Shown piece by piece: positions 40,898 through 49,300 of a DNA stretch of 64,000 nucleotides. Under the pieces are notes generated by a model. It did not search any database, was not told the origin of the DNA, and worked only from the letters and a program-made list of their open reading frames with translations. The translations under genes and the position numbers were made by a program. Location: NCBI GenBank assembly GCA_964370965.1, contig CAYJLW010000007.1:27190-91189 (forward strand), given 5' to 3'. Within the stretch, counting starts at the first letter, position 1; every line of letters begins with the position of its first letter. This DNA is from CAYJLW01 sp964370965. Lineage in GTDB: Bacteria > Actinomycetota > Acidimicrobiia > UBA2766.

Positions 40898-42040
40898 CTA
40901 CAGCCCGATGCGCTGGGCAAGCAGCTCCCGGTGGTAGGTGGCGTCGCCGAGGAGGACCTCTGTGGACTTCGCCCGCTTGAAGTAGAGGTGGGCGTCGTGC
41001 TCCCAGGTGAAGCCGATGCCGCCGTGGATCTGGATGTTCTCCGCGGCGCAGTGGAAGTACATGTCCGAGCAGTACGCCTTTGCGAGGGGGGCCACGGTGG
41101 GCAGCTCCTCGTTGTCCTCGGAGGCGGCCCACCCGGCGTAGTAGCTCGCCGACCGGCCGGACTCGACCTCGAGAAGCATGTCGGCGCACTTGTGCTTGAT
41201 CGCCTGGAAGGACCCGATGGGCCGGCCGAACTGCACGCGGACCTTGGCGTACTCGACGGAGAGGTCCAGGCACTTCTGCGCCCCGCCCACCTGCTCGGCG
41301 GACAGGGCCACGGCGGCGAGGTCGAGGACCTTGGAGAGGATCGTCCACCCGCCACCCTCGGGACCGAGGAGGGCGGAGGCCGGGACACGGACGTCCTTGA
41401 GCGTGAGCTCCGCCTGCTTGCGGGTCATGTCCATGGTGTTGAGCTTCTTGCGCTCGAGGCCGGCGGCGTCGGCGGGGACGAGGAAGAGGCTGACGCCCTC
41501 CTCGCCGGTGGAGTTCTCCTCGGTGCGGGCGGCGACGACCACGAGGTCGGCGGTGTGGCCGTCGATGACGAAGGTCTTCGTCCCGTTCAGGACGTAGTCG
41601 CCGCCGTCCCGGCGGGCCGGGATCGTGACGGCGCCGGCGTCCCAGCGGCCGTTCGCCTCGGTGTACGCGAGGGTGGCGATCGTCTCACCGGCGGCGATTC
41701 CCGGGAGGTGCGCCTGCTTCTGGTCCTCGGAGCCGCCCACGAGGAGGGTGTTGGCGGCGAGGCAGACCGTGGAGAAGAACGGGGCGCAGAGGAGGTGGCG
41801 GCCCATCTCCTCCATGATGACGGTGAGCTCGATGTAGCCGTAGCCGGCGCCGCCGTAGGCCTCGGGGACGATGAGGGACTGCCAGCCGAGCTCCTGGCCG
41901 ATCCGCCGCCACGTGTCCGGGTCGTAGCCCGTGTCGGTCTCCATGCAGGCGCGCACCTTCTCGGAGGAGGAGTTCTCCTCCAGGAACCGGCGGGCGCTCT
42001 TGCGGAGTTCTTCCTGCTCCTCGCTGAAGGCGAAGTTCAT
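40898..42040 (-). CDS. Acyl-CoA dehydrogenase (small partner of a heteromeric pair)
   Basis: The product has 380 residues from the ATG at 42040, with GGGGGAAGAG upstream. It has the ACAD fold: N-terminal helices (FSEEQEELRKSARRFLEE), LAYTEANGRW, an FGRPIGSFQAIKHKCADM flavin segment and IHGGIGFTWEHD near the C-terminus. Together with the 413-residue ACAD 40 nt upstream it resembles the FadE-type alpha2-beta2 pairs of actinobacteria that act on steroid side chains or branched acyl-CoAs. The substrate cannot be read from sequence. Confidence 0.88.
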   Translation of the reverse strand: MNFAFSEEQEELRKSARRFLEENSSSEKVRACMETDTGYDPDTWRRIGQELGWQSLIVPEAYGGAGYGYIELTVIMEEMGRHLLCAPFFSTVCLAANTLLVGGSEDQKQAHLPGIAAGETIATLAYTEANGRWDAGAVTIPARRDGGDYVLNGTKTFVIDGHTADLVVVAARTEENSTGEEGVSLFLVPADAAGLERKKLNTMDMTRKQAELTLKDVRVPASALLGPEGGGWTILSKVLDLAAVALSAEQVGGAQKCLDLSVEYAKVRVQFGRPIGSFQAIKHKCADMLLEVESGRSASYYAGWAASEDNEELPTVAPLAKAYCSDMYFHCAAENIQIHGGIGFTWEHDAHLYFKRAKSTEVLLGDATYHRELLAQRIGL

Positions 42041-42080
42041 CTCTTCCCCCTGGGCTGGCGGGTGCTCGTTGATCGGCGGA

Positions 42081-43322
42081 TCAAGATGTTCGGGCCGTAG
42101 TCTTCTCGGGCTTGGGCTCCTTGGGCAAACCGAGGATGCGCTCCCCCACGATGTTGCGCTGGATCTCTGCCGTGCCGCCCCAGATGGTCTCGCTCTTGGC
42201 GAAGAGGTAGGCGGCCTGCATGACGTCCAGCTCGTAGTCCGGGCCCACGACCCAGGCCTCGGGCCCCCGGATCGACATGGCGACCTCGGTGACCCAACGG
42301 TGGTACTCGGACCAGAAGATCTTGTTCACGGAGGCGCCGGGGCCGGGGCTCTCCCCCTTCATGATGGCGGTCACCGTGCGGAAGCCCTGCGCCTTCATGA
42401 TGAGGACGTGCTCGTAGGCGCGGGCGAGGGCGAGGCGCACGAGGGGGTCCTCGGCCTTGGTCCGCCCGTCGCGCCAGGGCGTGTTCTTCGCCAGGTCGGC
42501 GAACTTGCGCCACTCCTTCTCGTAGCGCAGGTGCTGCGTGGTGGCGCTGGAGCCCCGCTCGAAGCCGAGCGTGGTCATGGCGACCTTCCACCCGTTGTTC
42601 ACGCCCCCGACGACGTTGTCCACGGGGGCGCGGGCCTCGTCGAAGAAGACCTCGTTGAACTCCTGGGCGCCGGAGATCTGGGTGAGGGGGCGCACCGTGA
42701 TCCCGGGCTGCTTCATGGGCACGAGGATGTAGCTGATGCCGCCGTGCTTGGAGGCGTCCGGGTCGGTACGGCAGAGGCAGAAGCAGTAGTCAGAGATCTG
42801 GGCGACGGTGGTCCAGACCTTCTGGCCGGTGATCACCCACTCGTTGCCGTCGAGGACGGCCTTCGTCGAGACACCGGCGAGGTCGCTGCCGGCGTTCGGT
42901 TCCGAGAAGCCCTGGCACCACTGCTCGGCGCCTTCGAGGATGGGGGGCAGGAAGCGCTTCTTGTGCTCCTCGGTGCCCCACTGGATGATCGTGGGGCCCA
43001 CGAGCGTCTCACCCATGAAGTTGAGCCGCTGGGGCGCACCGGCCCGGAACATCTCCTCCGCGAAGACGATCTGCTCTAGGAGGGTGAGGCCCCGGCCGCC
43101 GTATTCCTCGGGCCAGGCGATGCCGACGAGGCCGGCGTCGACGAGCTTCCTGTGCCACTGGGCGAGGAAGGGGTTCTCCACGCCGACGGCGGCGACGGCG
43201 TCTTCGATCTCCTCGTCCCCGACCCCGGCCTCGTGCCTCCAGTCGGGGTCGAGGTTCTCGGCGAGGAACGCCTGCACCTCCCGGCGGAACGCCTCGGCCT
43301 GCTCTCCGTATTCGAAGTCCAT
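42081..43322 (-). CDS. Acyl-CoA dehydrogenase (large partner of a heteromeric pair)
   Basis: The product has 413 residues from the ATG at 43322, with GGAGG upstream. Motifs include FAEEMFRAGAPQRLNFMGE, WCQGFSEPNAGSDLAGV for FAD binding, GQKVWTTVAQISDYC, and GGTAEIQRNIVGERILGLP at the C-terminus. It is the first gene of a two-gene ACAD operon. A strong hairpin sits in its leader (43338-43362), and a palindromic operator-like site lies about 145 bp upstream. Confidence 0.9.
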   Translation of the reverse strand: MDFEYGEQAEAFRREVQAFLAENLDPDWRHEAGVGDEEIEDAVAAVGVENPFLAQWHRKLVDAGLVGIAWPEEYGGRGLTLLEQIVFAEEMFRAGAPQRLNFMGETLVGPTIIQWGTEEHKKRFLPPILEGAEQWCQGFSEPNAGSDLAGVSTKAVLDGNEWVITGQKVWTTVAQISDYCFCLCRTDPDASKHGGISYILVPMKQPGITVRPLTQISGAQEFNEVFFDEARAPVDNVVGGVNNGWKVAMTTLGFERGSSATTQHLRYEKEWRKFADLAKNTPWRDGRTKAEDPLVRLALARAYEHVLIMKAQGFRTVTAIMKGESPGPGASVNKIFWSEYHRWVTEVAMSIRGPEAWVVGPDYELDVMQAAYLFAKSETIWGGTAEIQRNIVGERILGLPKEPKPEKTTARTS

Positions 43323-43337
43323 GGCTGCCTCCGTCCC

Positions 43338-43362
43338 AAAGGGGGGACTCCGTCCCCCCTTT
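43338..43362 (-). terminator. Leader hairpin of the acyl-CoA dehydrogenase operon
   Basis: AAAGGGGGGAC (43338-43348) pairs perfectly with GTCCCCCCTTT (43352-43362) around a 3-nt loop. On the minus strand it lies just before the GGAGG of the gene, so it could attenuate transcription or hide the start. Its role is inferred. Confidence 0.4.
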
Positions 43363-43466
43363 GCATCCCCCCTGCTTGACCGCGTGCCGCCGGGCAGGGG
43401 TTCCGGGTCGGCAGAGCCGACCCTCACGCGACTTGTCGTCTCACGACCGACTCAATCTCGCGCAAA

Positions 43467-43484
43467 CTTGACCGCGCGGTCAAG
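43467..43484. promoter_or_regulatory. Perfect 18-bp operator-like palindrome
   Basis: CTTGACCGCGCGGTCAAG is a perfect palindrome between the divergent ACAD operon and the MBL hydrolase gene. A 10-base half-site (CTTGACCGCG) also lies at 43375-43384. It matches the imperfect site at 6491-6506. A TetR-type regulator is likely; the one involved is not in the window. Confidence 0.5.
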
Positions 43485-43514
43485 TCCCGGGCCGAGTGGC
43501 CCCGAACGTCCCGG

Positions 43515-43520
43515 TAGCCT
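43515..43520 (+). promoter_or_regulatory. -10 box, leaderless promoter of MBL hydrolase gene
   Basis: TAGCCT is followed by 6 nt and the ATG at 43527, without a Shine-Dalgarno. Confidence 0.45.
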
Positions 43521-43526
43521 GCCCGG

Positions 43527-44129
43527 ATGCTCTCCGAGGACGACGTGATCCGCATCGACAAGTTCGAGGTGGGGGGATTCGGGAACAACTGCTACGTGGT
43601 GAGCGACCCGGCCTCCGGACAGGCCGTGGTCGTCGACGCCCCCTTCGAAGCCGACGTCATCGCCGCCCACACCGACGGCCTCGACGTCACCCGCATCGTG
43701 GTCACGCACGGCCACGGCGACCACGTACACGCCCTCGCCGACCTGAAGGCGGCACTCCCCGGCGTCCCCGCCGGTTGCCACGCCGCAGATCAGGCCATGA
43801 TGCCCGTGGCACCGGACTTCCTGATCGCCGACGGCGACGAGCTCCCGTTGGGCGCCACGACGCTGCGGGCCCTGCACACGCCCGGACACACCCCGGGGGG
43901 GATCTGCCTGCTCACCCCCGGGCACCTCTTCTCGGGCGACACCCTGTTCCCCGGCGGCCCGGGCAAGACCGACCTCCCCGGCGGGGACTTCGACACGGTG
44001 ATCGCCTCGATCCGCGACCGCCTCTTCGTCCTCCCGGACGGCACCGCCGTGCACCCCGGCCACGGCCTCGACACCACGATCGGCGCCGAGCGTCCCCACC
44101 TCGCCGAGTGGGTCGCCCGCGGCTGGTAG
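43527..44129 (+). CDS. MBL-fold metallohydrolase (glyoxalase II-like)
   Basis: The product has 200 residues. Metal ligands are present: THGHGDHVHAL for the HxHxDH motif, HTPGHTPGG, FSGDTLFPGG, and HPGHG near the C-terminus. This spacing fits the glyoxalase II-like subgroup, which hydrolyses thioesters. The gene diverges from the ACAD operon around a shared palindrome, so a link to acyl-CoA or thioester metabolism is possible. The substrate is unknown. Confidence 0.85.
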   Translation: MLSEDDVIRIDKFEVGGFGNNCYVVSDPASGQAVVVDAPFEADVIAAHTDGLDVTRIVVTHGHGDHVHALADLKAALPGVPAGCHAADQAMMPVAPDFLIADGDELPLGATTLRALHTPGHTPGGICLLTPGHLFSGDTLFPGGPGKTDLPGGDFDTVIASIRDRLFVLPDGTAVHPGHGLDTTIGAERPHLAEWVARGW

Positions 44130-44155
44130 GCCCCCGGGCCCGGACGCCCCAAGAC

Positions 44156-44206
44156 CGTTCTGGGGAGCTGAGGCACTGGATATCCGTGCCTCAGCTCCCC
44201 AGAACG
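44156..44206. repeat. Palindromic repeat copy 1, 21-bp perfect stem
   Basis: CGTTCTGGGGAGCTGAGGCA plus C (44156-44176) pairs perfectly with its complement at 44186-44206 around a 9-nt loop. It lies between convergent genes, so it could also terminate both. A second copy at 55315-55368 forms a 54-bp perfect palindrome; the left flank (CCCGGACGCCCC) is conserved too. Confidence 0.85.
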
Positions 44207-44236
44207 AGTTCCGTACGGCGCCGCCGGCGCAGGGGC

Positions 44237-46285
44237 TCAGAACGCCGCCGCCCAGCGCTGCAGCTCCGCCGCCTCGGCGACCTGGCCGGCCTCCTCCAGG
44301 CGGTCCCGGAGCACCGCTGCCAGGTGCTCGTCGCGCACGTCGAGGGCGAAGACCCGCTCGAGCGCGACGCGAGGGTCCAGCGAGCGATCTTCGAGGAGAC
44401 CCACGACCATGTCCACCCAGCGGGCCTTCAAGCGGCGGCGGAGATCCTCGACGCAGTCCTCGTAGGCAAGTTGCCGGTTGCAGACGTGATCCCGGTACAT
44501 CTGGAACGCCGCCAGGCGGTCCTCGGTGCCGCCCTCCGACAGGGACAGGAAGTCCCAGACGTCGAGCGTCCAGCCCCCCGGGAGGCGCAGTTCCAGGCCG
44601 GCGGCACCGCTCGCGACCAGCTCGTCGGACTCCACTCCCAACACCCGGCGAAGACGGAACATGGCCTGCTTCAGGCGGTTGCGGCCCGAGTCCATGTCCA
44701 CCTCCGGCCACAGCACGTCGGCGACACGGTCGACGGTGGCCGCTCGTCGCTGGGCGACAAGTGTGGCGAGGAGGCGACCGGAGCCGCTCGGGATCGCCTT
44801 CACCCGGCCGTCCCGCTCCACCTCAGGGTCCCCCCTCAGGAGCCGCAGGCGCACGGCTGCATCAGCCCTCGTGGGCGCCGCGCCGGGCGATTCGGGGAGA
44901 GCGGCACCGAAAAGGGGCTGGGAGAGGTACGCCTCCCAGAGGGTCCGCTGTTCCGGCGGGGGCATGCACGACACGGCGAAGTCCCGCAACCCACGGGCTT
45001 CGGCGGCGAGGCCGACGCGTTCGCAGTCCCGTGCCGCCATGGCGGCCTGCAGGCCCGCGCGGCGGACGAAGCCGAGGTCCCGCCACTCCCCCAGCACCGC
45101 CAGGAGCTCGGGCACGTCCGCGGGATCCCCCAGCTCGAGGAGCCGGAGCCGGAGCTCCAGCTCGCGCCAGTCACGGTCGCCGTGGGGGATGAAGAACCTC
45201 CCGTACGCCGCCCGGTCCGCCCACTCGCGGGCCGCCCCGAGGGCCCCGTAGCAGGCGAGGATGTGGGCCACGGTGAGGCTCACCGAGCCGAGGCTCTCGG
45301 CGAGGGCGCCGCGGAACTCGCCGGCGATCGCGACGAGGCGTCCCAGCGCGACGGAGTCGGGCCCCCTGCCGAGGAGGTCGCAAACGGCCCGGACGAAATG
45401 GGCGAAGGCGTCCAGGACCGGGATGGCGTCGGACCCGTGGGCTTCGGCCTCCCCCAGCCAGTGGTGGACGGACGCGAGGTCCCCGGCGAGGAACGAGCAG
45501 TGCGCCGCCAGCACCATGGCGAACGGCGTGTACTCCGAGCGGAGAGTCGCCAGGCGCGCGGCCGCCTCGCGGAGCGCGAGCAGGGTGCGGTCGACGTCGC
45601 AGAAGGACATCGCCGTCCAGATGGCGTTGTGCAGCACGCCGGTCATGCACTGCTCCTCCTCCCAACCGCCCCGGGCGAAGTCCGCCACGGCGTCGTCCAG
45701 GAGCCCCCGGCCCGCGTCCCGCTGGGAGTCCTCGGCGGCGGCGACGACCATGCCGAGGCCGACGAGGCGCCGCAGGCGCCCCCGGGCGAGGAGGACGAGG
45801 CTCGGCACCGTGTCCTCCGCGGGCAGGCGCCCGAGTGCCTCGAACGCGTACCCGGGGAGGGCGCTGTCGCCGTGGAAGAAGAAGTGCTCGGCGATGACGG
45901 CGCTCACCCAGGGCCGGTAGTCGGCACCACCGGCGGCGGCGTCCGCCTCGGCGTCGGCGGCGAGGAGCTCCAGGTCGTAGAGCCGGGAGCGCTGCGAGCG
46001 GACCTGCGCCTCGGCGTCGGCGACGCGCAACAGGAGGCGGCGCCGCGAGGGCGCGATCTTCCTGACCGCCGCGCGCAGGCGCATGACGTCGCCGCTCGCC
46101 AGCAGGGGCAGGGCGATGCGCTCCAGATAGGCCACGGCGTCGTCCTGGCGGCCCGATCTCATGAGGAGGTCGAAGCCCGTCTCCCACGCGCCGTCCTCCT
46201 GCAGCGCCAGGGCGCGGTCCAGGACCCCGTCGTCGTCCGGTCCGGACGTGTCGAACTCGCCGCGCTGGTCGCCGCCGTCCCCCAA
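44237..46285 (-). CDS. BTAD-type transcriptional regulator (SARP/MalT-like, no NTPase domain)
   Basis: The product has 682 residues from a probable TTG at 46285, with GGGGGAG nearby. The N-terminal 440 residues are helical and TPR-like (QEDGAWETGFDLLMRSG, and GPDSVALGRLVAIAGEFRG). A winged-helix Trans_reg_C-like domain follows at about 455-555 (SGSGRLLATLVAQRRAATVD, LWPEVDMDSGRNRLKQAMFR), and then a BTAD domain with AFQMYRDHVCNRQLAYEDCV. There is no P-loop, unlike many SARP or MalT regulators. Its target is unknown. It is convergent with the MBL gene across the palindrome at 44156. Confidence 0.75.
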   Translation of the reverse strand: MGDGGDQRGEFDTSGPDDDGVLDRALALQEDGAWETGFDLLMRSGRQDDAVAYLERIALPLLASGDVMRLRAAVRKIAPSRRRLLLRVADAEAQVRSQRSRLYDLELLAADAEADAAAGGADYRPWVSAVIAEHFFFHGDSALPGYAFEALGRLPAEDTVPSLVLLARGRLRRLVGLGMVVAAAEDSQRDAGRGLLDDAVADFARGGWEEEQCMTGVLHNAIWTAMSFCDVDRTLLALREAAARLATLRSEYTPFAMVLAAHCSFLAGDLASVHHWLGEAEAHGSDAIPVLDAFAHFVRAVCDLLGRGPDSVALGRLVAIAGEFRGALAESLGSVSLTVAHILACYGALGAAREWADRAAYGRFFIPHGDRDWRELELRLRLLELGDPADVPELLAVLGEWRDLGFVRRAGLQAAMAARDCERVGLAAEARGLRDFAVSCMPPPEQRTLWEAYLSQPLFGAALPESPGAAPTRADAAVRLRLLRGDPEVERDGRVKAIPSGSGRLLATLVAQRRAATVDRVADVLWPEVDMDSGRNRLKQAMFRLRRVLGVESDELVASGAAGLELRLPGGWTLDVWDFLSLSEGGTEDRLAAFQMYRDHVCNRQLAYEDCVEDLRRRLKARWVDMVVGLLEDRSLDPRVALERVFALDVRDEHLAAVLRDRLEEAGQVAEAAELQRWAAAF

Positions 46286-46379
46286 GGCTCCCCCGGGTCT
46301 TCGCTGGCCTCGGCGGCGAGCCTACCCGGAGGGCCCCCCGGGGACCCGAGGGCGCCCGCTGTGGGGCGACGTCATCGCG

Positions 46380-49300
46380 TCACGCGGTCACGGTCACCTC
46401 GTAGCGGTCGGCGTAGATGACGATGCCGTCCTTGGTCTGGTGTCGGAGGACCTGCGCCCAGTAGGTGCCGGGCACCCGCCAGGTGTGACACGTCGTGCCC
46501 TCCACGCGGGCGCCGTCACCGGGGTATACGACGACCTGCTCGCCGGGACCGGGCGGATACATGACCGCAGCCGGGACGTCCAGGCAGACCTGCGTCCCTG
46601 CCCGCGCGGCGAGCGTGCGGTCGAGGACGGCGTCCTCGCTCTTGCGTCGGGCGCCACCGGAGGCGTGGCGCAGGCTGTCGAAGAGCACGCCGTGACCGCC
46701 GGCGTCGAAGCGGCCCATGCGGCCCCCTGCCTCCACGCTCACGCTGCCGTCCGCGTGGGGGGTGACGGTGTAGGCAACGGCGCGCAGCCGGTGGTCGGAG
46801 GCGGCACCGAAGGAAGGGCCGGTGAAGTTGGTGCTCTGGGTCACCCTGCCCTCCAGGGCCCTCGCCCAGCGCAGCGCCCCGTTGGGGAACCTCGCCTCCA
46901 GGTAGAGGCGGGCGACCTTGTCGCTGGTGGCGACGGCCCCCGGGGCGCACATGCCGTCGTCGCCGTTGAAGAAGTTCCAGAGGCCGCCGTTGCGTGCCCG
47001 GTAGGAGCGCACCGTGTAGCGGGTGCCGTCGGCGCCCACCGCCGGAGCGGACGTGTCGTACGGAGGCGACCAGTCGTTGTTGCCGCAGCGGATCTCGCCG
47101 CTCGCCGACTGGGGGGTCTGCGACGTCAACCGGGCGACGTCGCCGAGGTCGAACGTCGCCGGCACCGGGAAGGGCAGCAGGCCCCGGAGGAGAGAGTGCA
47201 ACGCGACCCCGAGATCGGCCAGGGAGAAGTTCTCGTCCCAGGCCCGCAGGGTCGCCCGGGTGGCCTCGTCGAAGAGCGGCTCGGCGACGACACCGACCGT
47301 GAGGTGACCGGGCAGGACGACCGCCTCGACCGAGGACCCCGTGTTGGGCGCCAGGGCGTCCCGCATCTGGTCGAACTCGAAGGCGTTGTGACGGCCCCCG
47401 TAGTACCAGCACGGCTGGCGACCGACCACCTGGTGGCACTGCTCGACGTCCTCCTGGTCGAGGGCCCGGGAGAAGTTCACGGTGCTGTACTTGCGCGCTG
47501 ACGTGCTCCGGAGGCCGAGGAGGTCGATCCAGATGTCGGTGTACTCGTGCCACGCCCCGTGGCGGTCGGCGGTCGTGGCGCCGTCGGAGACGTCCCGCTC
47601 CACGGTCGCCACCTTCAGAGTCGCCCCCGCGGCGTGGTCGCCGAGCGGCAGGGCGAGGAACAGCCGCGGGCCGGCGACGGCGACCCTCAGGTCACGCACG
47701 CCGCTGAGGGACACCTCGACGGGCAGGTCGAGGTCGGCACAGAACCTCGCCGTGCCGGCGAGCTCCTCGGCGACGTAGATGTTCTCCACCTTGGCCCGCA
47801 CCGTGGCCGTGAGCGGGGAGTCGGCGCTGAGGCGGAAGCCCTGGGTGCCGTTGTCCGCGGACCAGCTCAGGGCCCGGGGCGCCTGCGGGCGGATGGGGAG
47901 GCCGAGGAGGTCGGCCTTGTAGAGGTACGGCGGGCCCTCTCCGGCGAAGCCGGGGTCGGGATCCCGCGGGTGCGCGATGTTGTCGAGGCCGTCGACGTCG
48001 TGGCGACCGGCGAAGTCGATGCCCACGTTCGTGACCTTCCCGGCGAGGTCCGCGTCGGCGGCCATGTAGGCGAGACCGGCGGGGCCCCGGGGCCTCACCT
48101 CGCTGCCGTCGGGACGCTTGCAGGTCTTCGCCGGCGGCGGCGGCGCCCAGTTGGCGTCCTCGGAGCTGTGCAGGCGGGCGTTGACACGGAGGTTTGCGCC
48201 CACGTTGCGCAGCCTGAGCTCGTAGTTCGGGACGCGGTTCGCCGGGAGGATCCAGCCGCTCTTGTACGCCGGGTTGCCCTCGTCGGTGACGGTGGCGTGC
48301 AGGTCGCCCACGGGCGTGGCGGCGCCGAGGTACACGGACACGTCGGTCCAGGGCAACTGCGTGTTCTCCCGCATGGTCACGCCGACGTCGAGCGTCCCCG
48401 GGATGCGCGCCAGCTCGGCGGCGACGTCCTGGCTCGCCCCCGTCGCCCCCCGCAGCTTCACGGCCGCCTTCACGGGGACGGCGCTCACCGCACCGCCGAC
48501 GCCGTCGTCGGCGACGAGCGCCTCCGACGTCGTGTCGAAGCGCACCTCGAAGTCGGTGGACCGGCTCCTCTCGAAGGCGGGCAGCGTCCCCCCGGCGCCG
48601 TTGTCGGCCCCGCAGGTCGCCCAGCCCGCCGACGTCGGGTCGCAAAGGCGCACGACGGGCTTGCGGACGACGAGGTGGCGCGGGACGGTCACCTTCACGA
48701 GGCCGTCGAGGGCGACCGCCGCCCCGGCGAAGGCGTTCACCCGCACCCGGTTGAGGTCGCCGGGCACCGTGACGGGGGGGTTCCCGCCCATCGGCTCCAT
48801 CTCGAGGTCCGGCGCCGTCGCCACCTGTGACAGGTCGCCCGGTGCCCCGTAGCGCACGCGGGCCCGCAGCAGCGGCGCCGTCGCCGGGTCGGGCCGCTCC
48901 GTGGAGTGCAAGCCCCGAGGGATCGGGCCCTGGCCGCACGCCAGCGCCACCCACAGCATGGGCTCGTACGGGTCGACGGACCCGTCGACGACGGCGAAGA
49001 GCTCCGGGGGCAGCCGGTCGACGGCGCCGTCTGCGTAGAGCTGCGTCGGGTTCGTGCCGTCGAAGAGGCTGACGACGAAGCGGCGGTTCGGCACCGGGGA
49101 GGACCTCACGCACACCCGCTGGCCGGTGACGCTCTCGGGCGTCTGGTGGAGCCCCACGGAGGCGACGTTCTCGACCCGGCCCCGCACCCCCCACTGGTTG
49201 GGGAGGCCGCTCTCGTAGGGCACCATCACGGCGGTGAGCCCCTCGGCCGTCCATGTCGTGAACGGCGGGTGCGTCGCCGGCCGGCCGCCGCGCCCGTCGG

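Noticed and set aside
44156..44206. The palindrome as only a terminator
   Set aside because: It suits this convergent site, but its near-identical copy at 55315 lies between divergent genes, so a terminator role cannot be the full explanation.
43496..46420. Long plus-strand frame across the MBL gene, the palindrome and the regulator
   Set aside because: It crosses two real genes in other frames and the palindromic repeat; no domain is recognisable.
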